From: Mesostigma viride
Taxonomy: Eukaryota > Streptophyta > Mesostigmatophyceae > Mesostigmatales > Mesostigmataceae
Reading direction: 5' to 3'
Assembly (NCBI GenBank): GCA_009746045.1
Contig: RPFO01000002.1
Coordinates: 381,744-445,743 of the forward strand
DNA length: 64,000 nucleotides
Shown: in pieces, positions 1 to 13,100 of the stretch
How the letters are laid out: every line of letters begins with the position of its first letter
Numbering within the stretch: position 1 is the first letter of the stretch
Notes under the pieces: model-generated
Database searches by the model: none
Told to the model about the DNA's origin: nothing
The model's input: only the letters and a program-made list of their open reading frames with translations
Made by a program: the position numbers and the translations under genes

Positions 1-47
1 TATCCCCTTCCAACCCCCACCCACCCAATTCCCATGCAACCCCCTTC

Positions 48-78
<31 letters not shown>

Positions 79-107
79 TTCTCGCCCCCCCCAACCCACC
101 CCTGCAG

Positions 108-3100
108 GTTTCCAACGCGTTCAAGTTCACGTCCGAGGGCCACATCCTCATCCGCGTGCGCGCCGAGGACTTCTTCGTGCCCTCCAAGACGGCCCTGCAG
201 CAGGCCGCCGCAAAGCCCCGCGACAACAACCGGCGTGCCTCCCACAAGCCCTCGTACGCCGACCCGGGCGCGGGGAGCGGCAGCCCCCTGGGCCAGCTGC
301 TGCGTGTGCTGCGTGACCGATCCACGCGGTGAGTGATGCATTCGTTAAGGTATCCTTCTACAACAGAGCACATTGTGGTAGTAACATGTTGCTATGATGA
401 TATTCCCCGTATCGTGCACGGCACATCCCATCGCCAGGTGTGCTTAGGTCCCTCCTATTAACATGTTTGTATGGTTGTATTCCCCGTATCGCGCACGGCA
501 CATCCCATGGCTAGCCCAGTGGCTGCTGGGTGCTTAGTGTTCTGCGCGACCGGTCCTCGTGGTGAGTGGGCTGTCTAAGATTTTGCTGCTATTAGTATCC
601 TAGCCCTCTCCTTCATCCTCATATTTCTCACAACTTGCGAGGCAAGTTCCGTGGCCTCTTAACCTGGAGGCAAGTTGCATGTCTCACTTTGCCTGCTCTT
701 CGATGCCGCAATCATTCACTTATTCCTGCCCCCGCAACGCAACTATGGTCCTGTCGTGTGCATTGAATTTTCCTTTCCCCACCATCCACGGCACCCCTGG
801 TCCATGCTGCCACCTTCCCCCATTCCTGCCCTGCTTCTCTCCTCCCTCCTTTTTTCCTTCCGCCTTCCTTCCCCCCTTCCCCTTTCCTGCCCCCTCCCCC
901 CTCCCCCCTCCCCCCTCCCCCTCGTCCCCTCTCCCCTCCCCCTCCCCCTCCCCCTCCCGCCCTCTTACCCCCTCGCCTCCCCCCGCTCCCCCCCCCTCCC
1001 CCCTCCCCCCTCCCCCTCCCCCCTCCCCCTCCCCCCTCCCCTCCCCCCTCCCCCTCCACCCCCCTCCCCCCCTCCCCCCCCCCTCCCCCCTCCCCCCTCC
1101 CCCTCCCCTCCCCTCCCCCTCCCCCCCCCCCTCCCCCCTCCCCCCCTCCCCCTCCCCCTCCCCCCTCCCCCCCTCCCCCCCTCCCCCCTCCCCCCCCTCC
1201 CCCCCCCCCCCCTCCCCCCTCCCCCCTCCCCCTCCCCCTCCCCCCTCCCCCCTCCCCCTCCCCCTCCCCCCTCCCCCTCCCCCCTCGTCCCTCGTCCCTC
1301 GTCCCTCGTCCCTCCCCCCTCCCCCCTCGTCCCTCGTCCCTCGTCCCTCGTCCCTCGTCCCTCGTCCCTCGTCCCTCGTCCCTCGTCCATCGTCCCTCGT
1401 CCCTCGTCCATCGTCCATCGTCCCTCCCCTCTTCCTCCCCCCTTGTCCCCTCCCTCCCCTCTTCCTTCCCCCTTTCCCTCACATCAACTTGGGTCGGAGC
1501 CATACTTCTCCCCACCACGTTCAAATCGGGCATGTCCCCTTGTCCCCCTCCTCTCACCCTATTTCTTCCTTTTCGCCTCCCCCCCGCAGCAATTCGGCGA
1601 CGGAGCAAGACGACGGCCGTGTGCCCAGCTACGGTGCGCTTCGTGAGATGGTGGGCCACCTGGATGGGGAGAGCATGGTGCGCTTCTGCTGCGACGTTGA
1701 GGACACCGGCATGGGCGTCGCGCCCGACATGAGGAGCCGGATCTTTGAGATGTTTGTGCAGGCCGACAACACGACCACACGCAAGTTTGGGGGCACAGGT
1801 AAAAGGATGTAAATCATAAACGTGGAACCCTTTGGAAGAGCCGCATCTTGGAGATGTTTTTGCTGGCCGACAACACGACCAAACGCAAGTTCGGAGGGAC
1901 AGGTAGGGGGGGCAAAGCCTTTAAAACCTAACTGCGAACTCTGACAGGGTACCTGAACTTGACGACTCGACCACGTGCAAGCTCGCAAGCTCGGGGGGAC
2001 GGGTGGAAGCTCAGGCAGGCAAAGCCTGAATCTCAAACCCTACGCTACACGCAAGTTCAAGGGGACGTATTGGGTCTCTAATCCATAACCCCGCCCTACC
2101 CCATATAACCCCGCCCTAGCCCATATAAGCCCGCCCTAGCCCATATAACCCCGCCCTAGCCCATATAAGCCCTCCCTAGCCTGTACAAACCACCCTAGCC
2201 CATGTCACCCCATGCGATGCCACGCCATACAACACAGATCCGCAGTCACCACCACACCCATACATCTCGTTAAACCCTGCCCCTGTCCATCCCACCCCAC
2301 CCACCCACCCCACCCACCCACCCACCCACCCACCCACGCACCCACCCACCCACCCACCCACCCACCCACCCACCCACCCACCCACCCACCCACCCACCCA
2401 CCCACCCACCCACCCACCCACCCACCCACCCACCCACCCACCCACCCACCCACCCACCCACCCACCCACCCACCCACCCACCCACCCACCCACCCACCCA
2501 CCCACCCACCCCAGGACTCGGCCTGAGCATTGTGCGCTGCCTGCTCGAGCTCATGGGTGGGTCCATCAACCTGATCGACAAGCCCGACGGGCAGCCAGGG
2601 ACCCTGATGCGCTTCTCCTTCTTCTGCAAGCGCTGCAGCGACTCGCCCATCTCGTCAGGGCGCGAGGACTACATGTCCATGTCGTCCACGGTGCTCGCCG
2701 AGCTTAACGAGCTGTCGATCCACAACAGCCAGTCCGGGCGCACGCCCTTTGGAAACCTCATGGCCACGTCCGCGCTCACGCCCAAGGCCCCCCTCTCGCC
2801 CAAGAGCCAGCTGGCGCCCTACGACCCGCTCGCGTCACCCCGCTCGCTCGGGTTCTCCTTGAAGGGGGCGGATGCACTTGCGCGCGTCCCGGCGGCGCTC
2901 ACGTCGAACGCGGTGGCGACACGTGGCATGCCTCCGTTCCGCCAGGCCGACAAGATCGGGCAATGGCTGGATGGCGCGGTTCCGGGGGCCACCCCGTCGT
3001 CATCGCAAAGCCCCCGCGGCGCTGCTACCCTTGCGTGGGAACGCTTGGAGGTGGACGGGCTTGGCTTGACAGGGTATGTCCCGCTCCCCCCCCCCCCCCC

Positions 3101-6100
3101 CTCCTCACCTTCTCTCAAACTCTATAGGCCTAGCCCTAAACACTGAATAGGGTGGGAGCGCAGGGAGGTGGACGGGGTTGGCTTGACAGCGTACATCCGG
3201 CGCTCCCCCAAACACAATAAATACTGTAGTGGTCATATTGGATGTACGCAGAACTGATGTACGCCCCCGGATTATTGACGTATGCATAGTTGATGTATGA
3301 ATGGCCCTCATGATGCGCTACGTCGACAGTTGCCCCTACCCCCAGAGCAGCGTGGGGCCACTGGCGTGTCCAACGGGCACCGCCTAACGACGTCCATCCG
3401 GCATGCCCTAACCCAAACTCCAAAGCTGGCCTCCGGACAGTTGTCTGTGGCCTCGTTGTGGGTTGCCTCCATTGTGGGTTGCTACCACAGTGGGTTGCCT
3501 CAATTGTGGCGTGTCTCGCAATGTGTGGAATAGCTCCAGGATATCACCGCCCTGCACTGGCCTCGCCGTGAACTTAGTTTAGTGCCTTGCAATAAGGTAC
3601 AGGCAGACGAGGCCTCCCAATCGACACGAGATTACCTTCCCTCGCGGCTATATGCCCGCTTTTTGTTCCGCTAGACGCACCGCTACATGTACGACGACAT
3701 AACCCTCGATATGCCCTGCGCCCTGCGGTATGAAAGAGACAGCCAGCGCAGGCCAGAAATCTGGAGAATCCGGACCATGGTAGCTCGAGCCTGCAGTTAT
3801 CTTTTCCGCATTTTCGAGTCCTTCAGGATGATGAGTATGAATGGAGATGGAAATGTGTAGCCTTGTGCATTAAAATTAGGGCTGGCTGACGCTAAGAGCG
3901 ACTAGATGACCTAGACGGTGGGGATGGATACAGCTTGCTTGATCAGGGCGTGCTTTTCAAGCCTAACTGGCCGGGAGTGTCTACTGGTGAGCACCATTGC
4001 TGTGACCGCTCTCCCACCATTTATACGAGGAAATACCCGCAAATGGAAAACCACTGAAAAGGTCTAGCCAGTCAGTCATTATGTTAGCCATGCCATGTTT
4101 CCAAACGTCCAAGAACTGCACACGGTGCAAAGGCAAAAATCGGAGGACATCACTTTCAAATGTGCGGCATGAACCAAACGCCCACGTATGCCAGAAATTA
4201 TCATGTATACTGTAGCGACGCGACAATGTGGACAACAAGTCCAGTGCCAAGCTCGGAACGGCCGCAAAGGAGATCTGCCATCACAGGGTGCTTTTGCCGC
4301 AAGCATATAACCCCTGTTCCCTCCCTGCGTGTACCCCCCCCGTCTTGCCCCTTATAATGCCCCCCTGCTCTCCCCCTCTCTACCCAATCCCAACGCTTCA
4401 ACCCGCATGATGCCCCTGCCCCCCCCCCCCCCCCAAAAAAAAAAACATCCCCTGCCCCGACCCCACCGGCCCTCCCCCCCCCTCCCCCCCAAAAGCAGGG
4501 GCAAGTCCACCGACTCGACGACCCAGCGGCCCGCGGACCAAGACTCTCCCGTGTTCCCTCCACTGCATCTGCCGCGGCCAGCCAAGGATGAGAACCTCAA
4601 CAGCTCAACCCCCGTGGCCGAAGACGGGCCCACCCTCCTCGACGACCTCCCCCGGCCGTCCCCAATCCGCACCAGCTCCGACCACGAGCCCCCGACCGGC
4701 TTGGTCAAGAAGCTAAACCTGGAACGGGGCGAGCGGGACTTCCCGGTGACGGATGCAATCGCGTTCATCGCGTCGCCGCCCCCTCGACTGTCGAGCAACG
4801 GGCTGGACATGGTGACAGTGCACCCGGAACGGGGCGAGCGGGACTTCCCGGTGACGGATGCCATGGCGTTCATCGTGTCGCCGCCCCGTTCGCTGTCCAA
4901 GAACAGGCTGGACATGCTGACGGTGCACCCGCTCGAGTTTACAAAGCTGCACGCAGTGTCGAACTCGCCGCTGAGCGAGGTCATGCAGAAGCTGGCCCGG
5001 TCGTCGTCAAGCGACGACATGACGGGGAGCGACCGCCAGCGGCGGCGCACGGTCATGCTCCCGATGGTTCGCAAGGTCTCGGGCACGAAAGGGAATGGTG
5101 CGTGGTTGTCTTCCGGTGGGGGTGGGGGTGGGGGTGGGGGGTTAAGGTGTGTGGAGGGTCGCAGTGGGGGTTCATGATGCGCGAGGGTTGGGACAGGGCA
5201 AGAAGCTTGTGACGCAGGCAGCAGGAAGTAACTTTGTGCTACGAATCATTGTAACAAGACATGAAGCATAACTAAGAGTATATAATAAGTACTACTACGA
5301 TATCGCTCCTTTGGAAGTAGCAGTATCGTGGATCAATACGGACCCTTCAAAGGTACGCAACTCCTATGCTTTATCCTTTGATGGGATTTTTTATTTTGTT
5401 TTAGTGACGAAGTACGTGTCTTTCAGCAACATACAGGGCCCATATCAGGCAACTTTATATTATGATTACTATTTTCGTTATTATAATACTGTGTGTGGGG
5501 ATGGCGTGGGTGCTGGGAAGCGGCGATGGGTACCTTCCTCCCCCCCCCCCCCAACACCACCGTTCCCCCCTTGCATATCCGTGACACGCGGCGCGCAGGT
5601 GCACGAGTGGGTGCCGAGTGGGATGGAAAGCTTTTGGGGGTGCTGGGGGGAGCAATTTATTACGTAGGCCTACTAGGAACACGTATGCCTATCTAGAACA
5701 CGTATGCCTATCTAGAACACGTATGCCCTATCGAGAACATGTATGCCTATCTAGAACACATATGCCTATCTAGAACACATATACCTATCTAGAACACGTA
5801 TGCCCTACCTAGAACACATATGCCTATCTAGAACACGAATCTAGACCGACGACATTCTAGAACACGAATGCCCTATCTAGAACACGTATGGCTACCTAGA
5901 CCACATATGCCTATCTAGAAAGTTGTCTTTCCACATATCTGGCTGGGGGGGCATGATTGGGGGGAGTTTGATGGGGAAGGAGCCGGGCGTGCGTTTGCAG
6001 GCGCAGCCAACCGGTGCGCCCATCCCTAACCGACGCTCGACACCCGTGAATGCCCTTCAATACCTTGACATGCCCTCCAATGCTCTTCGACACCCGTGAA

Positions 6101-9100
6101 CACCCTCCAACCCCCTGAGCGCCCTCCATTCCCCTTGGATGCCCTTGAACGCGGGACGGGTGCATGCAGGCATGCGCGGCCGCGACGACCGCAACATGAG
6201 CGTGAACTCGGACGCCTTGCCCGGGTGGGAGCCCCGGCAATCGGAAGGCGAGGTAGTGGAGTCGCTGCGACGCACACGCTCGCAGGTCGGCAACTGGCGC
6301 GACATTGTACTCCGCAGCATCAGCGGTGTGTCGGGGACGACGCGGCGGTTGAGCAAGTCGTCCCTCAAGGACACCCCGGGATCCATGGGTGAGTGCTGCG
6401 GCTTCGGAAATCGTTGTGCAAAGAGACTGTGGTGGGTGGGGTAGTGCAAGGGGATGCGTGGGTATGTCAACAGAGAAAGGCCTGGGTGAGGGGAGAAGAA
6501 ATGGGTGCTAATCCGTGCTGGGAGGAATCCGTGGGTGGGTTTGGAGGAAAACAAGAGGCGAGTTCAGATGCTAGCAGGAAGCCATGTGTGAGTGCAGCGG
6601 GCGAGTTTATAGAAACGTTGTTGCTCTCTTGTTATAGTGTCATCTTGGGTGTTGCTTAGTTGATTCATGAACGAAGAAACGTGTTATCAGAAACGAGTGT
6701 CCTGTTAGTGTTATTTGGGTGTTAGATCACGAAGCTCGCCGACTCCCCGCATGGGTCCCCGGTTGCCGCAGCCCCCCAGGGCTCCCCCCGGAAGGGAGGG
6801 TTTCACATGCTGGCCCTTTGGATTCCAGCTACAGCTGTCTATGGTGCGAGTCGTGAGCACTACCATGGGAGTCGTGAGTGCGGCTGTGGGAGCCGTGAGT
6901 GCGGCCATGGGAGCCGTGAGAATAGTGGCAGTCGTGAGTACGGCGGCGGTGTGCATTTTTCGTTTTTCTTCGTGGCACAGTCACCCGAGGGTTGGGAGCC
7001 CGCCCAGGGTCCGAGGGTATGAGTGGGCGGCAAGGACGGGCTCGTGTGTGGGTTTGTGAAGGTTAGGTGAGAAACAGTTTTTTAGCAGGACAGCAGAGTA
7101 AATAGTTGCTTTTCTGTTGCGGTGACCTTCCCACCCTTTGATCCCTTTGCCACCTACCCACCTCCCCACCCACCGACCCACCCACCTCCCCACCCACCCA
7201 CCCACCCACCGACCCACCCACCCACCCAACCACCCACCCACCCACCCAACCAACCACCCTCCGACCCACCCACCCACCGACCCACCCACCCAACCAACCA
7301 ACCGACCGACCGACCGACCGACCGACCCACCCACCTACCACCCACCCAACCGACCGACCGACCGACCGACCAACCAACCAACCAACCAACCAACCAACCA
7401 ACCAACCAACCAACCAACCAACCAACCAACCAACCAACCAACCAACCAACCAACCAACCTACCTACCTACCTACCTACCTACCTACCTACCTACCTACCA
7501 ACCAACCAACCAACCAACCAACCAACCAACCAACCAACCAACCAACCAACCAACCAACCAACCAACCAACCAACCAACCAACCAACCAACCAACCAACCA
7601 ACCAACCAACCAACCAACCAACCAACCAACCAACCAACCAACCAACCAACCAACCAACCAACCAACCAACCAACCAACCAACCAACCAACCAACCAACCA
7701 ACCAACCAACCAACCAACCAACCAACCAACCAACAAACCAACCAACCAACCACAAGGCACACATACACTCAATGTCAATCCCAAGGGCGCGCGCACCTCC
7801 CCCGCCCCCCCCACCAAAAAATACACTCCCCCCTTGCGCACACGCACATTCCCCACCCACCGCCACAGGGACGATGCCTTCGACCCCGTTCCGTCCCGCC
7901 AAGCCGGCCGTCCCCCTGCCGGCCACCAAGTTCCGCGGCCAGGGGCTCACCGTCGTGCTGGCGATGCCCAACGCGCTCGCCCGCCAGGTGCTCGTCGCCG
8001 GGCTCGCCAAGTGGCAGCACGGTGTGAAAGTCATCCAGGCGGCCGGCGCGGCCGAGCTGCAGGCGGTCCTGCAGCCGCGCATTGCCACCTGGCGGCTCGC
8101 GGCGGATCTGCACGGCGGCGCGGACCTGGAGTCTGTCATGGACCCGATGCTGTTGATCGTGGAGGATGCAATTCTGCTGCCGGCACCTCAAGCTCGCTCG
8201 CTCCAGTCAAGGGACCCGGTGGATAGCGAGACGCCGCTGTTGGCTGCTGAGGTGGGGTTACGGGGCCCGATTACGTGGGTCGGTGCCGTGTAGCATGATC
8301 AAACAAAGCAACTTGGAAGGGATGTTGCTGTTGTGAGCCAGTGACCAAGGTATGCGTGGGTGATGGGTGGCAAGGAAGGCTCAGAGATAGCGAGATGATT
8401 ATGCTGGTCGCCGAGGTGGGTGCTGTCCTGCGTGTGGCAGCAGCAAGAGGAGCGGGTGGGTGGCACTTGGCATGGGGCTGGGCCCCGCGCGCGAGACTTT
8501 TTTCGCGGAATCGACTTGTGGCATATCCGGGGGCTGTTCGTATCTCAAGTGGGTGTGTGGGCTTTGTTGGAATAGCACCTCACACTAAACGTATCTCAAG
8601 TGGGTGTGTGGGCTTTGTTGGAATAGCACCTCACACTAAACGTATCTCAAGTGGGTGTGTGGGCTTTGTTGGAATAGCACCTCACACTAAACGTATCTCA
8701 AGTGGGTGTGTGGGCTTTGTTCGAATAGCACTTCACGAGTTGTCCCGCGAGACCCAGGGACCTCATGCCCTTTGCAGAAAATTCCTGTGGTAAGTAATTG
8801 CTATCTTTTGTAAGGGGTTGGAATAATCATTATCATTGTAATCAATCCTCCCGTTGTTCCCTAATGTCCCATCAGGGTACCGCGTGTAGCAGTACTGGCC
8901 CTCGTCTATATCTCATGCCCGCAACGCACGAATTGTGGAACAGCACCCTCTCAAGAAAAGGTCTCCCTCCCCTTCCCCCGATGCCCCCTTTTTCTGTGCC
9001 CCTTTTGTCGCAGGCGGCAGCGGCAGCCGCCACCGCGGCGGGCTTGGCGAGTGCTGGAAGGGGCACCGCCAAGGACGCACTCCTGCGCATCTCCACGCTG

Positions 9101-10102
9101 GCCACCAGCCCTGCAGCCCTGTCCAAGGGGCGCCGCTCCGTCTCCCGGTCGGTTTCCATGGCCGCAAAGGCCTCGGACGTGGATGCGGCACAGGCGGCGG
9201 CGGACGCGGTGCACGCGGTCACGGTCACCGAGTGCAAGGCCATCCTGGGCAAGCTGCCGCCGTGGGTTGACGTTGTCTGGCTCATCGGCTACAAGGTGAG
9301 GCTTGTTTGTTGGATGATGTTGCTCAAGGTGAGGCGTGTGTGTTGGTTTGTTTGCTTGTGTGTTGGCCCAAGATGAGGCGTGTTTGTTGGATTGTTAGCT
9401 TGTTTGTTGGATGATGTGGCCCAAGGTGAGGCGTGTATGTTGGTTTATTTGCTTGTGTGTTGGATGGTGTGGCCCAAGGTGAGGCGTGTGTGTGTGTGTT
9501 TGTGTTTGTTTGTTTGTTTGTTTGTTTGTTTGTTTGTTTGTTTGTTTGTTTGTTTGTTTGTTTGTTTGTTTGTTTGTTTGTTTGTTTGTTTGTTTGTTTG
9601 TTTGTTTGTTTGTTTGTTTGTTTGTTTGTTTGTTTGTTTGTTTGTTTGTTTGTTTGTTTGTTTGTTTGTTTGTTTGTTTGTTTGTTTGTTTGTTTGTTTG
9701 TTTGTTTGTTTGTTTGTTTGTTTGTTTGTTTGTTTGTTTGTTTGTTTGTTTGTTTGTTTGTTTGTTTGTTTGTTTGTTTGTTTGTTTGTTGGATGATGTG
9801 GCTCAAGGTGAGGCATGTTTGTTGTTTGCTTGTTTGTTGGATGATGTGGCTCAAGGTGAGGCGTGTGTGTTGGTTTGTTTTCTTGTGTGTTGGATGGTGT
9901 GGCCCAAGGTGAGGCGTGTGTGTTGGTTTGTTTGCTTGTTTGTTGGATGATGTGGCTCAAGGCGAGGCGTGCTTGTTGTTTGCTTGTTTGTTGGATGATG
10001 TGGCTCAAGGTGAGCCTTGTTTGTTGGTTTGTTTGCCTAGTTGGATGGCCCTGGTTCTCATTCCCCCCCCCCCCCCTTCCTCCCTGCCCCACTACCAAAC
10101 AC

Positions 10103-10133
<31 letters not shown>

Positions 10134-13100
10134 GCACGCACACAGTCAAATCACTTTTCTGCTGAGTCGTGGGGCTTTTTTTTTTCCTCCGGTAATGGCT
10201 CCTGCATACCCCCGCACCCCACCCCACCCCACCCCACCCCACCCCACCCCACCCACCCCAACCCAACCCAACCCAACCCAACCCAACCCAACCCAACCCA
10301 ACCCAACCCAACCCAACCCAACCCAACCCAACCCAACCCAACCCAACCCAACCCAACCCAACCCAACCCAACCCAACCCAACCCAACCCAACCCAACCCA
10401 ACCCAACCCAACCCAACCCAACCCAACCCAACCCAACCCAACCCAACCCAACCCAACCCAACCCAACCCAACCCAACCCAACCCAACCCAAAAACCAATC
10501 CCGACCCCGCAGTCGGGCGGCACGAGCTGCCGCATGCTGGAAGAGGTGCGCCCTGGGACCCCCCTCGAGTCTAAGCCGCTCCACGCGCTCCTGATGAACC
10601 AGATCGTGAGCCGCACGCAGAACCGCATTGCCGCGCTGCGAGAGGGCGGCCTCGACGCGCTCTCCAGGAGCAACCAGGGCGGGAGCACGAGCGGAACAGG
10701 TGGCGTCGGGAGCGGGACCGGGAACAACTCGGGGCGGGAGATCACGAGCAGTGGCGGCCACGAGGGCGGGACCGACAGCGAGAACTTGACGCAGACGCAC
10801 TCAAGCTTGCCCGCCGCGCCCAACGAGCTCGACTATGGGTCCGGGAGCTCGTCCCGCGGCTGGGCGGGCCAGAACACGATCGGAGGCTACCCGACGATCA
10901 ACAGCCTGCGCAGTGTCTCGTCCAACATGAAGGTGTGGGAGCCCGACCTGCAGGGGCGGCTGTCCTCGATCAGCCGGCCCGACTACCTGCCCCATGGGGG
11001 TGGATTGGTCTCGGGGATGCCGTCGGCAGGGGTGGGCAATGAGCGCCGGCGCTCGAAGACGCATAGCGAGACGAGCACTTCCATGGCGGGGGATTGGGAG
11101 TACCCCCGCTCTCCCTCCTCGATTAGCGGCGGCGAGTGGCACTTGGATTACCGAAACATGGAGCGCGACCCGAGTGTGAATACGAGCTCCCAGAGCGGTC
11201 CCCCGGGCCCAGGGCCCCACCACGGGGCCCCGTACGCACGCGCGCCAGGTGGAGCGTCGTGGTCGCGCGTGAGCAGCGCCAGCGGAACACCGCTTTCCAT
11301 GAGGGTGGGCGGAGGGGGGGGGGTGAGCCTCGGGGGGGGGGGCGGGGCGGCCCTCTTTCGGGCGTCCTCGGCGCGCGAGGAGGATTTGCGGGCCGCGGTG
11401 GGGCTGAATGACCCCGGTGGCAAGTCAGGGTCCAAGCTCATGCGGCGCGAGGGGTCGCTGTCCAGCCCCCGGCTCGGCCCCCCCCGCGACGAGCTTGACG
11501 GCGCAATGCCCTTTGCGCACTCGCCGCAGCGGGACATACCCTCGGTGACCGACTGGGACTGGTTGGATGCCGACAAGAGCGGCGGGCGTGGCGACGGCAG
11601 CAGTAACTGGCCGTCGTCGTCGTCAGTCGCCCGTGGCGGCCGGGTGCGTGCGCGGAGGGGCTCGTCATCAGACCTCCAGGTCACCGCGAGCAAGCTGCAC
11701 ACGAATGGGGATGATGGTGGCGGCGGCGAGCACAATGACCGCTCGCTTGTGCGGACCTTTAGCAGAAGCTTTAGTAGTAGGCACGGGGGTGATGGGGGGC
11801 ACGGTGGCTGTGGGGGAGGCGGAGGAGGCTATCGCCCGGCCGCGTCGCCGTCAAGTTGTGGGTCTAGTCCGAGCATGGGCAACCGCGGGCGGACTCGAAA
11901 ACCGCGGCTGAGCTCTGAGTTGGGCAAGCTGGAGCGGGACCCGACGTATGGGAGCGCGACAGGTGGCGGAACATCCCACCGCGTCCCACTGACGTCGCTG
12001 GAGGGGCTGCGGCTGATCGTGGCCGAGGTGAGGGGCGGGGAGAGGGGTAAAGAAAAGCCACCCAAGAAGGGGAGAGATTAAAAAAACGGGATTGGAGCGG
12101 GGGGGGAAGGACCATGGGAAAGGTTGTTGCTGATGAGGGGGACTGGGGATGTGGTGTGTGTGGGGGGGGTATGAGCGGGGTGCGAGATGGGGGGGGGGAA
12201 CGATTGTTACTGGTTTTGATGCTCCACGAGATGGAGTACAGAGAGGGAGGGAAGAAGGAAGGCGGGAAGGGGGGGGGTGGAGGAGAGGGAAGGGGGGTTG
12301 TGGAAACGGGGGGGAGTGGGCTTGGGAAGCAATGGAGGGAGCAGTACAACAGGAGCACGAGCAGCAGTAGCAGCAATGGTATCAGCAGCATGAGCGGGGG
12401 AGGGCACAAGCAAGGTTGTCGTGGGGTAGGGGCCAGGGAACGCTGGGATGGGTGATGGGAATGGAAGGGGAAAAAGAAAAGGGAAAGGGCATGGAAGCGA
12501 TTTATTAACAAGGGACGTGTCCTGTGGATGACCATTTGTTTTGTGGTGCTGGCAGGAAGGTGGCTGGGTGGTGGTATGGGGGCTGTGGAGTGTGGAGAGT
12601 AACACGGTGCTTCGATATGATAGATGCCTTTTGTTGGCCACCAGGCAGCGAGCCAACCAAGACTCCCACCCACAGAGACGTGAAACCTAGCAAGTGACCG
12701 GCTGTCAAATTTTCCTGCCGCACACCTTCCCAGCTGCTTCTCTGCCAACCTACTCGCCTTGCCCTTGCTTTCACCTTCCTGACTACCCAGCCACCCCTAG
12801 CCTCTCCTTCAAGCATATCCAGCCCGGGGTAATCACTTGTTTTGCATTAAAATGTTCTTGTTAACATGTTTCTTTCTAACATGTTTCTCCCCCCCACCCC
12901 GCCTCCCCCATCTATCATGTTTCTCCCCCCCCCCCTTGCTGATGACAGGACACCCCGCTGACGCAGCGGCTGCTGCGCGTGATGCTGGAGAAGGCAGGCG
13001 CAATAGTGACCACAGCGGACAACGGCCAAGAGGCGCTGGACGCGATCGAGGCCAATCAGGCGATGCCGTTTGACGCGCTCGTGACCGACTGCCAGGTAAG

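Noticed and set aside
675-1812. Proline- and glycine-rich ORFs of over 300 codons
   Set aside because: Translation of the C/T tract. The + strand one shares its end with real exon 2, which starts at 1590.
7122-8226. Long NQPT/PTHP-repeat ORFs and LVGW repeats on the other strand
   Set aside because: Products of the CCAN array; only 7869-8251 fits the kinase exon by phase.
5687-8742. Regular repeats at 5687-5925 and 8539-8742 as possible CRISPR arrays
   Set aside because: Head-to-tail units without spacers, inside eukaryotic introns.
10257-10490. CCCAA array as telomeric DNA
   Set aside because: Not a plant or algal telomere unit (CCCTAAA, CCCTAAAA), and internal to a gene.
9916-12081. 721-codon ORF running from intron 7 into exon 8
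   Set aside because: The first ~200 codons translate donor repeats and the CCCAA array. Phase and the acceptor at 10512 place the real start at 10513.
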